A DNA stretch of 64,000 nucleotides from Cryphonectria parasitica EP155 (lineage: Eukaryota > Ascomycota > Sordariomycetes > Diaporthales > Cryphonectriaceae): contig NW_024468912.1 of assembly GCF_011745365.1 (NCBI RefSeq), forward strand, positions 1,736,001 to 1,800,000, in the 5' to 3' direction. The notes beneath the pieces were generated by a model. It saw only the letters and a list, made by a program, of their open reading frames with translations. It was not told where the DNA came from and ran no database searches. Numbering within the stretch: position 1 is the first letter of the stretch; each line of letters starts with the position of its first letter. A program made the position numbers and the translations under genes. Of this stretch, positions 1-11,408 are shown one piece after another.

Positions 1-2571
1 AACAACACGGACAGAGGCCGGAACAGATAGGGGTTCGTGCGCTGCTTGGTCTCTGGATAAAATTAGAGGACACGGCGTGGAAATAAGCAGTGGATCTGTG
101 CAAAATGACGGCAGCCCCTGGCTCGTGCAGCATAGATTATCTACAGGGCGTCCCTCACTAATTCTCCGATGTCAACGTCGGCCGTGGACGATGAGATTAA
201 ATATTGGCCAAGTAATAATCTGAACAGGCGGGGGAGGAGGGGCTGACTACTGGACATGTAGTGCTTCGGACGGGACCCTGAGAAGATTGGATAGAAGCAA
301 GTAGCCACTTACGACAATGTATGTATGATCCTGTAGCGTCCACTGACAGAGCGACCATGCATTTCATCGGCTACGGCGATGCCTCTTCTGCCACAGTTCA
401 GAAGTATGGTCGAAAACGGCCCTAGGCTTATTGAATGTCGATGGCGTGAATGACCAGCCCCAATCATGGTCGCAGCCCGTCATGTGCCATTAGATAGCCG
501 GCGGAGTGGGGGTTCTTTATTGTGCCCGCACGGCGCACCGGACCCGGCTCACGAGGAGGGAAGCGCCGAGTGTGAAAGCGCCGTGAGCAAGTTGAGGATG
601 GGTATCGGTGCTGGAAATCCACATGTGCTCACAAAGAGATTGTCTTCAGGAGCAGCCACTCGAGCTGACTCGGCAGCTCAGGTATGGCATATCTCATGAG
701 CTGAACTCACCCCTCATATGATCACGAATCATACTCTGTCTCGCTTCCGATGCCTTCAGGTTCGCATCGCACGGTGAGGAGTCCTGTACCGTCCCCAGGT
801 CGCCTACAATGCTGCAACACTTGTCTGCTGATGCTTCTCTCGTAGCCCAAGATCGAGCATTTCTGCTGCGATTCTCCGCAGAGATACAGTATGGCACAAG
901 TGACAAGATAGGACAATTGTACCAGAAAAGAAATGGTCCTCGTAGGGAGAGAGCAGGAGCCGCCAGACGTCCTCGTCGACGACAACGATGAGTAGTGACA
1001 TGCAGCACATCCCTGAACCAGACAAAGATAGGTCAAAGCTGCGAGCATAGCCATGATCGACGCGTGTGTCCCTGGGGGTAGCAGAAAGAAAGGAATTTAT
1101 CGCAGTCAGATACAGCGCCCGCTTGGTGCTGGTATTCTATGTTTAGAATTATCAAGGTCGTTCAAAATGATGGCAAAGAAGAGGAGGTAAGCGTAAGTAT
1201 GGTTTGCTGCCCATGAGATGATGGTCGCCGAACAGCAGCCCCAAAGATGGATTGTCGCCCATGAAAGCGAGCGGTGAATGCCGGGAATAGGAGGCGGATG
1301 CTACGATGCAAAGCAAAAGTCGCAGGGAAACGGGTGATCCTTCCCCAGGTTGTCCAGATAGGGTGCGTTCCTCCGCAAGTACGCTTATGCATTGGGCTTG
1401 AGCCGCATGAAAGGTGGCCATTTCTTTCAGATGAAAGGGGCGCTGTTGCAGAGAAGAGACAATGCGCTTTGCCAGTGATGTTTCTACCGCGTATGTGCGG
1501 CATAAGGTTTGTGTCCTGCAGCAGAATGAAGCATTCCAATGTGACGAGCAACTTTCCTACCCGGTGAGGAAAGGGGGGGGGGTGGAGGGGTTTCAGACCT
1601 GACCAGTGACCTGGCGTGCCTGGCGTGCCTGGCACCTGATGACGTCTGTCATAGTACCACAGTATTATGGTACCAGTGATTCGTGACGATCATCTTCTCT
1701 CAGCTGGAGTCAATTGTGCCTGATTGTGCCTGACCTCGTGGTAGGATTTTGGGAAGATGAAGAGGTGCAGGTGAGCGGGTTTAGTCGTACCAACTGGACC
1801 CCCTTCCACTACCAGTTAGTTGCCAGGCTGCCAGGGACGGGTGGGACACAATACATACCATCCACAGTACAAGAGTCGGTAGAGATTCCAGTGGTTGGCA
1901 GCTCAACGCCATGTGGCAGGTTGCCCCTCAACCCCCTACAAGCAACCGAAGGGACGGGTCCTTAGCACTGTTGTGGTCAGTTTTACCGCTAAATGGCTAG
2001 CCCCATGGCGATTGGATCAGGGAGTCTCTCACTGCGGGTAGTACCAGTAACTTGGGGTAGGGTCCCGCATGTGCCAAGGATCAGGGGGTGAACGATAGAC
2101 TGTCAGCTGCCTGCTAAGCAGTGTTGGGTTACTGTACATAGTGTACTACTGTAGTGCTATTTATTATCAAAGAGAGAGATGGATGTCACTGCCACCTTGC
2201 CGCCCTGCTTGCATTATTATTGCAAGTGGGCACGTCCAACAGAAACGGGACCCCCTTTCACTGCAACGACTCGCTTAATACCAAGTCATTATAACTCCGA
2301 TCTTCACTCATACAACATCCAGCGCGACCCTTCTTCTCACCCTCGGCCACTCCGCCCTTATCCCACCACCCAGAGCCTCCCTCGCCTCTCTCTCGATCTC
2401 GACAACACAGCTTCGCTCTTCCTGCCGTACCCACTGCGTCTTCCTACCAGATCAGCTTCTCTGTCTTTCTCCCTCTCCCCCTCTCTCTGTCTACAGGCAC
2501 TCGCAGCAGCTTGGGCCACCACACGCAAACCAAAATACATCCGACACATCGTCAAGGCACCAACTGCGCAA
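1..2571. other. Intergenic / 5' flank, no gene supported
   Basis: No reading frame here has a recognisable domain, good codon use or splice-linked partners; all open frames are short and overlap on both strands. There is a small tandem repeat (a 9-bp unit ending in cctggcg, near 1610-1635) and a short duplicated attgtgcctg near 1713-1731. From about 2330 to 2515 the + strand becomes strongly C/T-rich, which is typical of the promoter and leader of the gene starting at 2572. Confidence 0.6.
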
Positions 2572-3761
2572 ATGGCGTCCTCTCCTACCAATACTCCTGT
2601 CCAGCCTGCCAAGGGGGCTCCAAAGGTGGACTTCATGTCTGACGAGGAACTCGAGAAAGACTGGAAGCCCAATGCCCGGCGTCCCCAATCGTACGCTCTG
2701 CCCTCTCGCCCCCGCCTCCTTTTCCCTCCCTCTCCTCCTGGTTGTGTCTATGTATGACCAAAGGAAAGAGAAAAGACCAGAAAAATGAGCAGGACTGACA
2801 TGTATATATTTATGTTTCTTCCAGTACTATCGCCCGCTCTTTCTCCGCCGAACTCGAGGGCATTTTCCGTATCGATAATAGCGTCGCCGATCTAGACGCC
2901 AAGCTTGACGAGCGGTGTGTAGCCCTGCAAGCAGAGATCATTTGATCTGTTTCTGCGACCGAGCAGACAGAACCTACCTGCATCTCTCCCTCCTCCCAAT
3001 CGTTATATATTGTCCGCTGTCCCGATCCGGAAGTACAAAAGTACAAAAATGAAAGGGAAGCGGGAAGGAGGAGAGCAGAAGAGAGAGCCCAGGGCTGACA
3101 ACAGGCTTTCACTCCCCACAGCAAACATACCGTCCAGACGCAGGCCACTGAGCTCGAGCTCCTTGAGCAGCGGATCCGCGAAATGGAGGAGCGGCTGAAG
3201 CGCAACGGCAACCCGCCGGCGCCCCAGGCCAGCATCCCCGAACGGCGGCAGGTCGCGCCCCAGCCGAGCGACAGCACCCTCACGGCCACGGCAGCAGACC
3301 AGAAACACGGCGGGTCGCGACCGGGCACGGCAAAGGCAAGCCAGCAGGCAGTTCCTGGGGCGCTGCCGCCCACGCCCACCGCTAGTGAAGGTGAATACGA
3401 GTTTGTTCCCGACCCTTTTACCACCTCCTTCGGCCCAGATTATCCCCGGTACCGTCACCAGCTACTGCTCCCGCGGATGATGAGTAACACCGCTGGTGAT
3501 GCCGGAGCTGGGACCGCCGGGCCTGGGGCAGGGAGCCCGACTTTCCTTCAGAGTCAAGCCCAGCAGCTTCGAAGCCAGCACTATCATCAGAACACTCCCA
3601 GTCACAATTCCAACCAGCACTCCATCTTTAACTCTCTTTCCAAACCAACTGCACCCGACGCCAGATCCATCAAGAGCGTGCGAACCATTGGGTCCGAGAG
3701 CGGAAGTGCTGACTTTGTGATTGTGCCCGGCCCAGATGGCGACGGCGAACAGGACCACTAG
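2572..3761 (+). CDS. Coiled-coil protein of unknown function (282 aa, 3 exons)
   Basis: Model join(2572..2690,2825..2914,3122..3761). I do not recognise a named family. The start is the ATG in a good context after a C/T-rich leader; an open frame continues upstream but has no better ATG. Both introns are GT-AG with a CTGAC branch site shortly before the acceptor. The N-terminal ~25 residues are Pro/Thr-rich and are followed by an acidic DEELEKDWKP segment. Residues ~40-95 look helical and charged, with heptad-like spacing (SAELEGIFRIDNSVADLDAK, then ELELLEQRIREMEERLKR). The C-terminal two thirds is low-complexity Pro/Gln/Ser/Asn and probably disordered. A short coiled coil plus disordered tail suggests an adaptor or complex subunit; that is inference. 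Exon joins are well supported because the helical segment reads across both introns. Confidence 0.75.
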
Positions 3762-5248
3762 ACGACAACAAGCAAGCAGCTGGATGACGGACAACAAGCC
3801 TGACCCCATAGAGTAAGGCGGAAATGTGTTTTCGAGAGACTTGCAACTTGGCCCCTCCGCGGCCATCAGCAGCGAAAAGATACACTCGATCGACTATGAG
3901 AAGTTCCGGACACGTCCTAGCCATCCCCGCCTCTCGACCTCAGCCTTTCCCTCAAAACCTTATACTCCCAATCCCAGGATAGACGGTGGACTTACCATGC
4001 ACGGCCGAACACACATCATTTCATCAGAGCCTGTTCAACCACCCATTCGTTTCCGGCGTTCAGGATCGACCCAACCTATCTTTTTGCTTTCTCGACATTG
4101 CCTAACCCGATCGATTTGATTCTTGTGTAATCCCTTTTCACGCTGTCGCCCAAAGACCCTCCCCACCCCTCTCCCCCGCTTTCTCGAGCGTAAGCGACTG
4201 GGGGTGAGGGCATGGTTCCTGCTCATTTTTCCGTTGCTTCTTTTTATCTTTTCCAGTTGAATCTAGGGCTTCTTGGGTTTCTGGTACAACATCTGAGAGG
4301 CCAAAAAAATAATACACGCCTTGGATGTTGACGAGCGGTTGGTTAGGCATGGATGGACGGGAGGGACAGCATTTTCGGATGTCCTGATGAAGATGAACCA
4401 TGACGATGAAGAGAGGAGAAGTTGTTGGTTTTTGGGGAGCTGAACCCTGTCTTTTCATCTCTTGTACCTCAGGGCTTAACCGCGAGGGAAGAGATTGAGA
4501 TCAAGTTGGTTTAGTGCTTTGGAGAGACTAAGGATGATGACCCCATAGTATCAACGCGTATTATGTGTAAATAAGGCCTGACTGGTGTGCGCCATGGGCA
4601 GCTGATAATATGCATGTTTGATTACCTACTTAGTTATTTCACCTTGGCGACTGACCATGTCAATATGGACTTGGGAAATTGTTGAGCTATTTAGCTGAAT
4701 AGACGTCAGTCAGTTAGGCTCAAATGTCGCAGGCACGGAACGCCTCGCCAACATGTCTTGGCAATACCAGACACAGGTTGCAACATGAGTGACATAAAAG
4801 ATACTTTTTAGGACAACTCAGCAAACTTGATGGCATTGATATGTGCACTAGTCCACAGGTGCCCATTCGCGAAATCCACATATTTACTTAGCTCTCCTCA
4901 TTAACAGGTAATCCTCCTGACTCCTCAGTATTGAACCGTAAAGCGAAGCAGGAATTAAAGAACTGATGGCCAGTCCATTTTCCATGCGTATTTCCCACAA
5001 TTGTTTGATAACATGGCAGATGTTCAGCAGTATAACATACTGAGATACATATAGTCCCTCCCAACTGTTTATCCCTCTAAAGTCTCTTGACAACAGGCTG
5101 AAGATGATGAGTGAAAGAGAACAATGCAGCTGAGACATGTGAGGAATGAAGGAAATGTGCTCAGGTCGTCTGCTGCTTGGACAGTGCAGTGCACTGCCAA
5201 AGGTTGGGGAAAGGAGTGACCTGAGAAAGAGGCGCCAAAGCCTTGTCA
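3762..5248. other. Intergenic between tail-to-tail genes
   Basis: Contains the 3' ends of the coiled-coil gene (+) and the aspartic protease gene (-). No convincing coding frame, RNA gene or repeat was seen. Confidence 0.55.
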
Positions 5249-6691
5249 CTAGATGTACAGGGGCTTCGATGCAAATCCAACAGTTTGGTTGGCAACATTG
5301 AAGTCGAGATAGACAGCCTTGAGGAAGACATCGCCCATGATGGAGAAACCCATGTTGCTTTCTTGGATTCCTCCATAACACCACGGGGCGCCAGCCACAG
5401 GTGCGATGGAATAGTTCATGAACCTGCCCGGGACGGTGAACTCACTCCAGTCGTTGCTAAAACCGAAGTGGAAATCGGGCAGCGTCGTGTTGCAGGGGAA
5501 AACGTAGGCGTTATCCCCCTGGCTGTACTCCGCGGTGGGCACCGCCTTGTAGTACGCCCTGACTATATCCGATGGTCCCAGGAACAGGCTGGTACCCGTG
5601 TCGACAATCGTGTCCCAGCTGTGAATCATGGTCTTGTTGGACTGGCCCACGCGCATGGTCTGGAGCTCAATCCACCAATAGCCTTTGCCAGGCTTAACCG
5701 GGCGATAGGTCATCTTGCCGAGATACGCTGAGTGGTCGACGGTACCAAAGGTATACGTACCGTTCGCGTGAAACTGGAGGTCCACAGCTATGTGCTTGAT
5801 ATTTTGGGCCTTGAGCTGGCTGAGCATGGGAGGCATCGCCGGCGTGGCCGTGGTCGTGAGGTTGATGGCAAGCCCCATCAGACCAGACAGAGGAGCATCA
5901 TCTTTGACCAGATTCGAGCTGTAGCTGCTAGCTACCTCCACCGTGGCGTTTGAAACCCGCAAACCGGCGATCTGGACTACGTCTGTGTAGACCTTGCCGC
6001 CTGCATAGCTGCCGTCACCTGTTGTTCCTTTTCAGCAAAGTGATGAACGTAGACCACTGGCGCCAACCGAATGTGGAAAGGAGGCCTACCATAGCTGATG
6101 GACCAGGAGCTGCCATTGATGGGACCAGAGGTTGTGGAGTTGGCAGCGTCGTAGACTCGACGGTTTCCAAGCTGACCTTTACGGGTGCCTGAATCAGGAG
6201 AAAAGACCCAACTATCGACAGATGCCGCGTCAGAATCTCTAGATGGAAAGTATGGTGCCAAGGCGATGATTGGGCATTCAGAACTCACAGGTCAGCGGAG
6301 CCAGTGTCGAGATCAAGGTTAACCGTCTGGGCGGGAGTTCCAATGCCAACAGGGCACAACCACTCGCGATCATTCGCCTCTACGAACCCGCTAACCTCGC
6401 CCGCTGTTTCTCATTATGAGCACGTATGATCCATTCATTATATGGCACAGGATCAAGACACTCACGAGCTGTGTCGAACACACTGGCATCGGAATTAACG
6501 AGGTGCGCGTATTTGAACATGGCCTTCTGCTTGGCAACAACACCGTTGGGATTGTAGTCGACATTGCGAATGGTATTCAGACTGAATCCATCGTAGTAGC
6601 GGCTCAAGAAAGAGGGAGAGCTGCTGACGACGGTAATGAACAACAGGAGGCCCAGCTTAAAGGCTGACATGTTGGTAGCTGAGACCTGCAT
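5249..6691 (-). CDS. Secreted A1-family aspartic protease (penicillopepsin/aspergillopepsin-like, 410 aa)
   Basis: Model complement(join(5249..6018,6090..6211,6289..6403,6466..6691)). A pepsin-fold endopeptidase of family A1. From the N terminus: a hydrophobic signal peptide (SAFKLGLLLFITVVSS), a propeptide of about 50 residues, then the first lobe with catalytic Asp ~108 in DTGSADLWVF, the flap region SYGDGSYAGGKVYTD, and the second lobe with catalytic Asp ~293 in DTGTSLF. Spacing of the two Asp (~185) and total length fit fungal pepsin-like enzymes. The C terminus (MGDVFLKAVYLDFNVANQTVGFA) is the usual end of the family. Several N-glycosylation sequons are present. Three short GT-AG introns all keep frame; one splits the codon just after DTGSADL. 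ATG 6691 is the first ATG in frame, and a second at 6670 also precedes the signal peptide. Likely acts in extracellular acid proteolysis; a vacuolar role is less likely. Confidence 0.93.
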
Positions 6692-8363
6692 TGTGACTGC
6701 TGTTGGACTTGTTCTTGTTGCAATCAAAGTATGAAGACGTTCAGGTGTGGAGGGAGCAGCGGAGCACAGAAATGATCTACTTGGTCAAGGTCAGTTATTG
6801 ATCTGTCAATACCCACGCCTCTGAGGATACTTGGTCGTTCCTTCCTGGGGCGCAACTCGGCAGTGGAGGACAGATTGTTGTGAATCCGTCGATCAATATG
6901 AGCAAACGAGTGAGGCCAAGCAAAATAGGTAGGACTGGGCAACAGGAGATTGTTGGTGATCAAGGTGTTCCCTAAGAATGATTCCGGGGGACTATCACTT
7001 TGGGCAACGCTGGAAAAGGAAAAAAAAGGAAGTACCAACAAGTGTTTTGACAAGATTGAAGACAGAAAGGGGTCTCCCTCAGCGTGAGGTAGAAAGAGAG
7101 TTTGGTTAATATTAATGACGACGGCAGATGACAGGCGGCGTGATCTGACTACAAGAATCGAGCTCTCAAGGGAGGCCTCGAGGAAGGGAGAAAACTTTTG
7201 TCCCACGAGAAGACGTGAGTAGAAGAGCTTGCTGGCCTGCCTCGGAGTGAAACAGATAGATCCAGCTGCCAGTGGCTGCAGGTGATTCGAGTTGGGCGAA
7301 TACACACAATACCACAAGGAACGAGGGGGAGGATCACCTGGAGGGAAAGAAGGTTGGAGAAGGGAAGGAGAACGAATGTTTAAGAAGGAAGGGGGAAGAT
7401 AGTAGGGAAATTTCCTCCCTGAGCGTCTGCCTAAGCTGTTTGAGGTAGAGGCACGCGTATGTAGGTGTCCTGATAGCCCGAAATGGAAGGGACAGGCGGG
7501 CCTTGGGAGGACTGCTGCTGCCGTTTGCGAGGCCGTCGAAACGCGGTCAAGAAAGCTGCATGTTACACGTACTGCTCAAGCCGGCACATGCTCGAGACCC
7601 TGTTTGCCATCCGAGCCTTTTGAACAGACCCAATCTCTTTCCACTACTGGCGAGCCTCTTTTCCGTGTCCTCGCCGAACCTCCCTTTCCAGTCTTTCCTG
7701 TTACTCGCGGCATCTGGTCCAACCAACACGATTCTAAAGGTTCACTCTCCGCGGCAGGCCGCATTAGCGACAGCGCACATGAAACGTCGAAGCAGGACCT
7801 TTTCATGTTGTACAGAGGTGCACAATGCTGAGCTTCAATCCATGAATTGGAAATATCAAGGAGCGAGGACCAGTCGGATCACAAGGCCACTCCAGAGACG
7901 GAGCTTGATTCGGACATCGAGGCTGGATCGACCCACGCGGTTGTGTTGCCCAGACAGCAAAAACAATTCATTGTAATACAGGCAAGGCCATTGTATAGTA
8001 CCTTTGCCAGCAGGGCAAACAGGCCACCCCACAATGTCGTATTTTCGGGGCGGAGGGAGAATCGGAAATGATGGCCTTGGGGGTTTGGCCGACCGCCTCT
8101 TCAACAGTTTAGACACGGCGACCATGATAATAATAGTGACTCGTGCTCGTTCGCTTAAAGGAAAGGAACCATTGCGTTATATCCCAAGGGCAAAGACCAA
8201 CCTGCGTTTTCTCTTTCCCCACCCCCTTTCTGTGCAGAGAATCAATTGTACGAAGCAGAGACCGGGAACTCCACTGATCTAGTCTGGCCGCCGTTATCTA
8301 AAATGCAACCATGCATGCATGCAGCAAAAAAAACAACAATTGGGCATTTCGAAAACACCAAGA
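6692..8363. other. Upstream region of the protease gene, no gene
   Basis: Holds the promoter of the aspartic protease (leftward) and the 3' flank of the Lhs1-type chaperone gene. Open frames here have no domain signal and no plausible splice partners. An A-rich aaaaaaaacaacaattg stretch lies near 8325-8341. Confidence 0.55.
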
Positions 8364-11300
8364 TCACAGCTCATCCTTCTTGTGGTCGTTGTCGCCCTTC
8401 ATTTTCTCCTCGCTGCCCTTCTCGGCAGCAGGATCCGCGTTCTGCTGCTCCCACTGCCTTATCATCTCCTCGAGCTCCTCCGCAGACGGCATCTGGCCAT
8501 TCTTGCCTATTTCGATCGTCCGGTCCGAGCCGGCACTGCTTGATGTGCTGCTGGTCTTGGACTTCTTGGTCTTGGACGAAGAGGACTTGCTCTTCTTCTT
8601 GTCAAAGTTCTTTACGCTCTTCATGGCCAGGTCCACCCCTGCCTTGTCCAGCTTTTGGCGCCACTCCTTCAAGGCCTTGGCCGTCATCACCGGATCATCT
8701 GTGGCGCCGAGCTTCTCTTGCTTGGGCTCGATCTCCTCGAGCCATGCCGTAATCTTGGCGTAGATGTCCTCTGTCTCCTTGAGATCCTCGAGGGTGTAGA
8801 GCGGGGGCACGGGACCACGTTCCTTCAGGACATCTTCCATCTTGGCAGCGCGGGTAGTAGTCGTGGTGTCGTCCTCAAGGTCATCGAAGTCGCCAGAAGG
8901 GGCGGCAGTTACTGTGGACGAGTCGGATGAGGAGGTAACCGATGAAGCAGAGGATGTCCACGCATCGTACTCGGCGATCTTGTCTTTGATGTTCTTCACG
9001 AATTCCTCTGTTTGCTTGAGCGCATCCTTCAGGTCGCCCAACAGCTTGGGACGCTCAGTTCCTTCCTCAATGCGGGCCTGGATGGGGGTCACAATGTCTT
9101 GCAGTTCCTTGAGCCGCTTCTTCAGCTCGTCCTTGGAAGCATCGGCGCCGTCGTCATACAACCAGTCACTAGCCGCACTGCTCTTCTCCTCGAGCGACTT
9201 GCGCTCGGCCTCTGTAGAAGCAGCAATGAATACCTCACTGTCAAGCAAGTCTCGGGACTTGTAGGTAAAGCCCTCGAGCTGGTTGAGGGCCTCTTCGCGC
9301 TGGCGGCGAGCCTTATCAGATTGCTCAAATGCCTTGAGCCTGTCCTTTGACTGGAGAATGTCGAGCTTGTCCAGCTGTGGTGCGCCGCTCTTTGTGAGCT
9401 CATGCTTGACATTGACGGAAACCATCTGTTTTGTCTTCTTTTCCTTGCCCTCAGCAGACTCGGAGGCCGAGGCAGATGACGCAGTCTCGGTAGTGGACTC
9501 GGTCGTGGTTGTTGTGGAAGATGACGACGCCGAGTTGGTGGTAGAGGCCTCGTCAACGGACTCGGAAGATTCGTCATCCTTGAGAGGTTTCTGGTCTTTT
9601 TTGTCGCCGAAGCCGAACAAGTTCTTGACGCCGTCCATCAAGCTCTCCTTCTCGACGACCTCAGCCTCACACTCGACATAAGCCTTGGCGACCTCGACTT
9701 CGCCATTTTCGCTGGACAGGCGCAGGCTGACTTTGAAGTGAACTTCTGAAGGCTCGCAGGAATACTTCTCCTTCATTATCGAGACGGTTTCCGTCAGATT
9801 TTTGGTGGTCAGAGTCTTGGTGGCCTTCTCCTCGACGCCAGTGGTGACGTCCGCCGAAGAAGCAGGAACCTCTTGGTAAAAGTCGACGGAGAAGTCCTCC
9901 TTGTTGGCAAATGTGAACTCCTTGGCAGCCGCACCAAGGTGAGATGTAGGTGTCCAGATCCGCTGATGGCGGGCCTTACTCTTATCGTCCGTCCACTTCA
10001 TGCCAGCCGGATAGACAGCGCCCTCCGAGATCCTGATCTCCTTGACACGGAAACTGGGGCTGAGCTCAGCTGCGCGGAAGCTAGCACCAAAGACAGCAGA
10101 CTCGTCCGAGTTTACGTTGCTGCGGATCTTGTCGCCCGTGCCAAAGATCTTCTCGAGCTCCTTCTGTACAAATGGTGTGCGCGTGGCACCACCGTGGAGG
10201 ATGACACTGTTGAGGTCTGCCACATTCAAGCCCGCCATGTCGAGTGCGCTCTGGATTGCGCCTCCGACTCTGGCGGCATGGGCCTCGATCAGGGCCTCAA
10301 AGTCAGCTCTGGTGGTCTTGTATTTGAAGTCTACGTCTTCATAAAGACCTTCAAAGCTGGCCTGGGTGTTCTGGTTGGCGCTCAGCACATGCCGCAACCG
10401 CTCGGCATCCTTCCAGAGCTTCGCCATGGCCCGACCGTGGGCCTTGACACCCTCAGTCGTAGCCCCAACCTTCTTGGCTGCAGGCGATTCCACAAACTTC
10501 TGGACCATGTCATCGACAATAATTCCATTCAAAAAATCACCGCCCAGAGACCGATCCCATCCGCTGCCCAGCACGACGACCTCCTGAATCGTCTTGTTGA
10601 ACTTGCCAACGTCCTTGACCTCACGGGCCTGCATCTTCAGGACGCTGGCCTTTGTAGATCCAGCGCCCATGTCAAAGATCATGTGGTATTCTGGTACCTC
10701 GCCCTTGTTGATGTTGGGGAAAGTCCTGCTGGTCGCATAATTGAGACCCACGGCTAGCCCATCGCTGATGAGGGATAACACCTTGAGACCAGCCATCTCG
10801 GCAGCGGTCTCGACAGCGCGCTTTTCCTCGATCGTGTAGAAAGGCGGCACGGTCAGGACAATACTGCGAACGGTCGTGTCTGGCCCAGCCATGTTCTCCG
10901 CGTTCTTCTGGATGCTCTGAAGTTCCATGGCCAACAGCTCTTCGACTAGCCACGCCTGCTCCTGAGTGGTGAAGGCATCCTTGCTCTTGAACGCCACGGT
11001 TCCCTTGACCTTATGACTCTCGAGCTGTAGCGCAGGGTGTCGAGCGGCGTACTCCTTGACCTCATCACTGTCGACCGGGAGACCGAGGAGGGTCTTCAGA
11101 TTCGGGTACACGTCGCCGGGGAAGCGGGCAGACAGGGCCATGGCGTCGGAGCCGTAAAGGCGTTCGGGGAAGACACCGGCCTTTGCGCCATTCTGGGGAG
11201 GTTTGAATGCAACGGCAGAGGTCTCTTTTCGGCGAGAGTCTTTGGTCAGGACAATTTCGAGAGGAATACCGGGTTTCACGAGGGCAGCCTTGATGTATTC

Positions 11301-11408
11301 TGTGCCGAGGTCAACGCCCAACACTGCAGAGGCAGCGAAAACATGTGTGGTGAATAGGAAGAGGGCGCATAGGATGACGCGCAGAGGAGAGAACATGGTC
11401 CTCGCCAT
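8364..11408 (-). CDS. LHS1: ER-lumenal Hsp70-family chaperone, GRP170/Lhs1 type (1,014 aa, intronless)
   Basis: Large Hsp70-superfamily member of the ER lumen. In yeast Lhs1 acts as nucleotide-exchange factor and co-chaperone for Kar2/BiP in translocation and folding. Visible: signal peptide (VILCALFLFTTHVFAASA), ATPase domain start VLGVDLGTEYIKAALV with the phosphate-1 motif, IFDMGAGSTKAS (phosphate-2) and VILHGGATRTPFVQ (adenosine-motif region). A substrate-binding region follows, then a Ser/Thr/Glu-rich loop (~600-660), a long charged helical extension (~690-900), and a C-terminal KKDEL retention signal. Length and the extended C-terminal half fit GRP170/Lhs1 rather than BiP (~670 aa). A single uninterrupted 3-kb exon. 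The start is the ATG directly before the signal peptide; a second Met lies four codons later. As an ER chaperone it is expected to respond to ER stress, but I could not fix a UPR element with confidence. Confidence 0.93.
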   Translation of the reverse strand: MARTMFSPLRVILCALFLFTTHVFAASAVLGVDLGTEYIKAALVKPGIPLEIVLTKDSRRKETSAVAFKPPQNGAKAGVFPERLYGSDAMALSARFPGDVYPNLKTLLGLPVDSDEVKEYAARHPALQLESHKVKGTVAFKSKDAFTTQEQAWLVEELLAMELQSIQKNAENMAGPDTTVRSIVLTVPPFYTIEEKRAVETAAEMAGLKVLSLISDGLAVGLNYATSRTFPNINKGEVPEYHMIFDMGAGSTKASVLKMQAREVKDVGKFNKTIQEVVVLGSGWDRSLGGDFLNGIIVDDMVQKFVESPAAKKVGATTEGVKAHGRAMAKLWKDAERLRHVLSANQNTQASFEGLYEDVDFKYKTTRADFEALIEAHAARVGGAIQSALDMAGLNVADLNSVILHGGATRTPFVQKELEKIFGTGDKIRSNVNSDESAVFGASFRAAELSPSFRVKEIRISEGAVYPAGMKWTDDKSKARHQRIWTPTSHLGAAAKEFTFANKEDFSVDFYQEVPASSADVTTGVEEKATKTLTTKNLTETVSIMKEKYSCEPSEVHFKVSLRLSSENGEVEVAKAYVECEAEVVEKESLMDGVKNLFGFGDKKDQKPLKDDESSESVDEASTTNSASSSSTTTTTESTTETASSASASESAEGKEKKTKQMVSVNVKHELTKSGAPQLDKLDILQSKDRLKAFEQSDKARRQREEALNQLEGFTYKSRDLLDSEVFIAASTEAERKSLEEKSSAASDWLYDDGADASKDELKKRLKELQDIVTPIQARIEEGTERPKLLGDLKDALKQTEEFVKNIKDKIAEYDAWTSSASSVTSSSDSSTVTAAPSGDFDDLEDDTTTTTRAAKMEDVLKERGPVPPLYTLEDLKETEDIYAKITAWLEEIEPKQEKLGATDDPVMTAKALKEWRQKLDKAGVDLAMKSVKNFDKKKSKSSSSKTKKSKTSSTSSSAGSDRTIEIGKNGQMPSAEELEEMIRQWEQQNADPAAEKGSEEKMKGDNDHKKDEL

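Noticed and set aside
9873..10757. 294-codon open frame on the + strand opposite the Lhs1 gene
   Set aside because: Antisense shadow of a GC-rich coding exon; no domain and no promoter.
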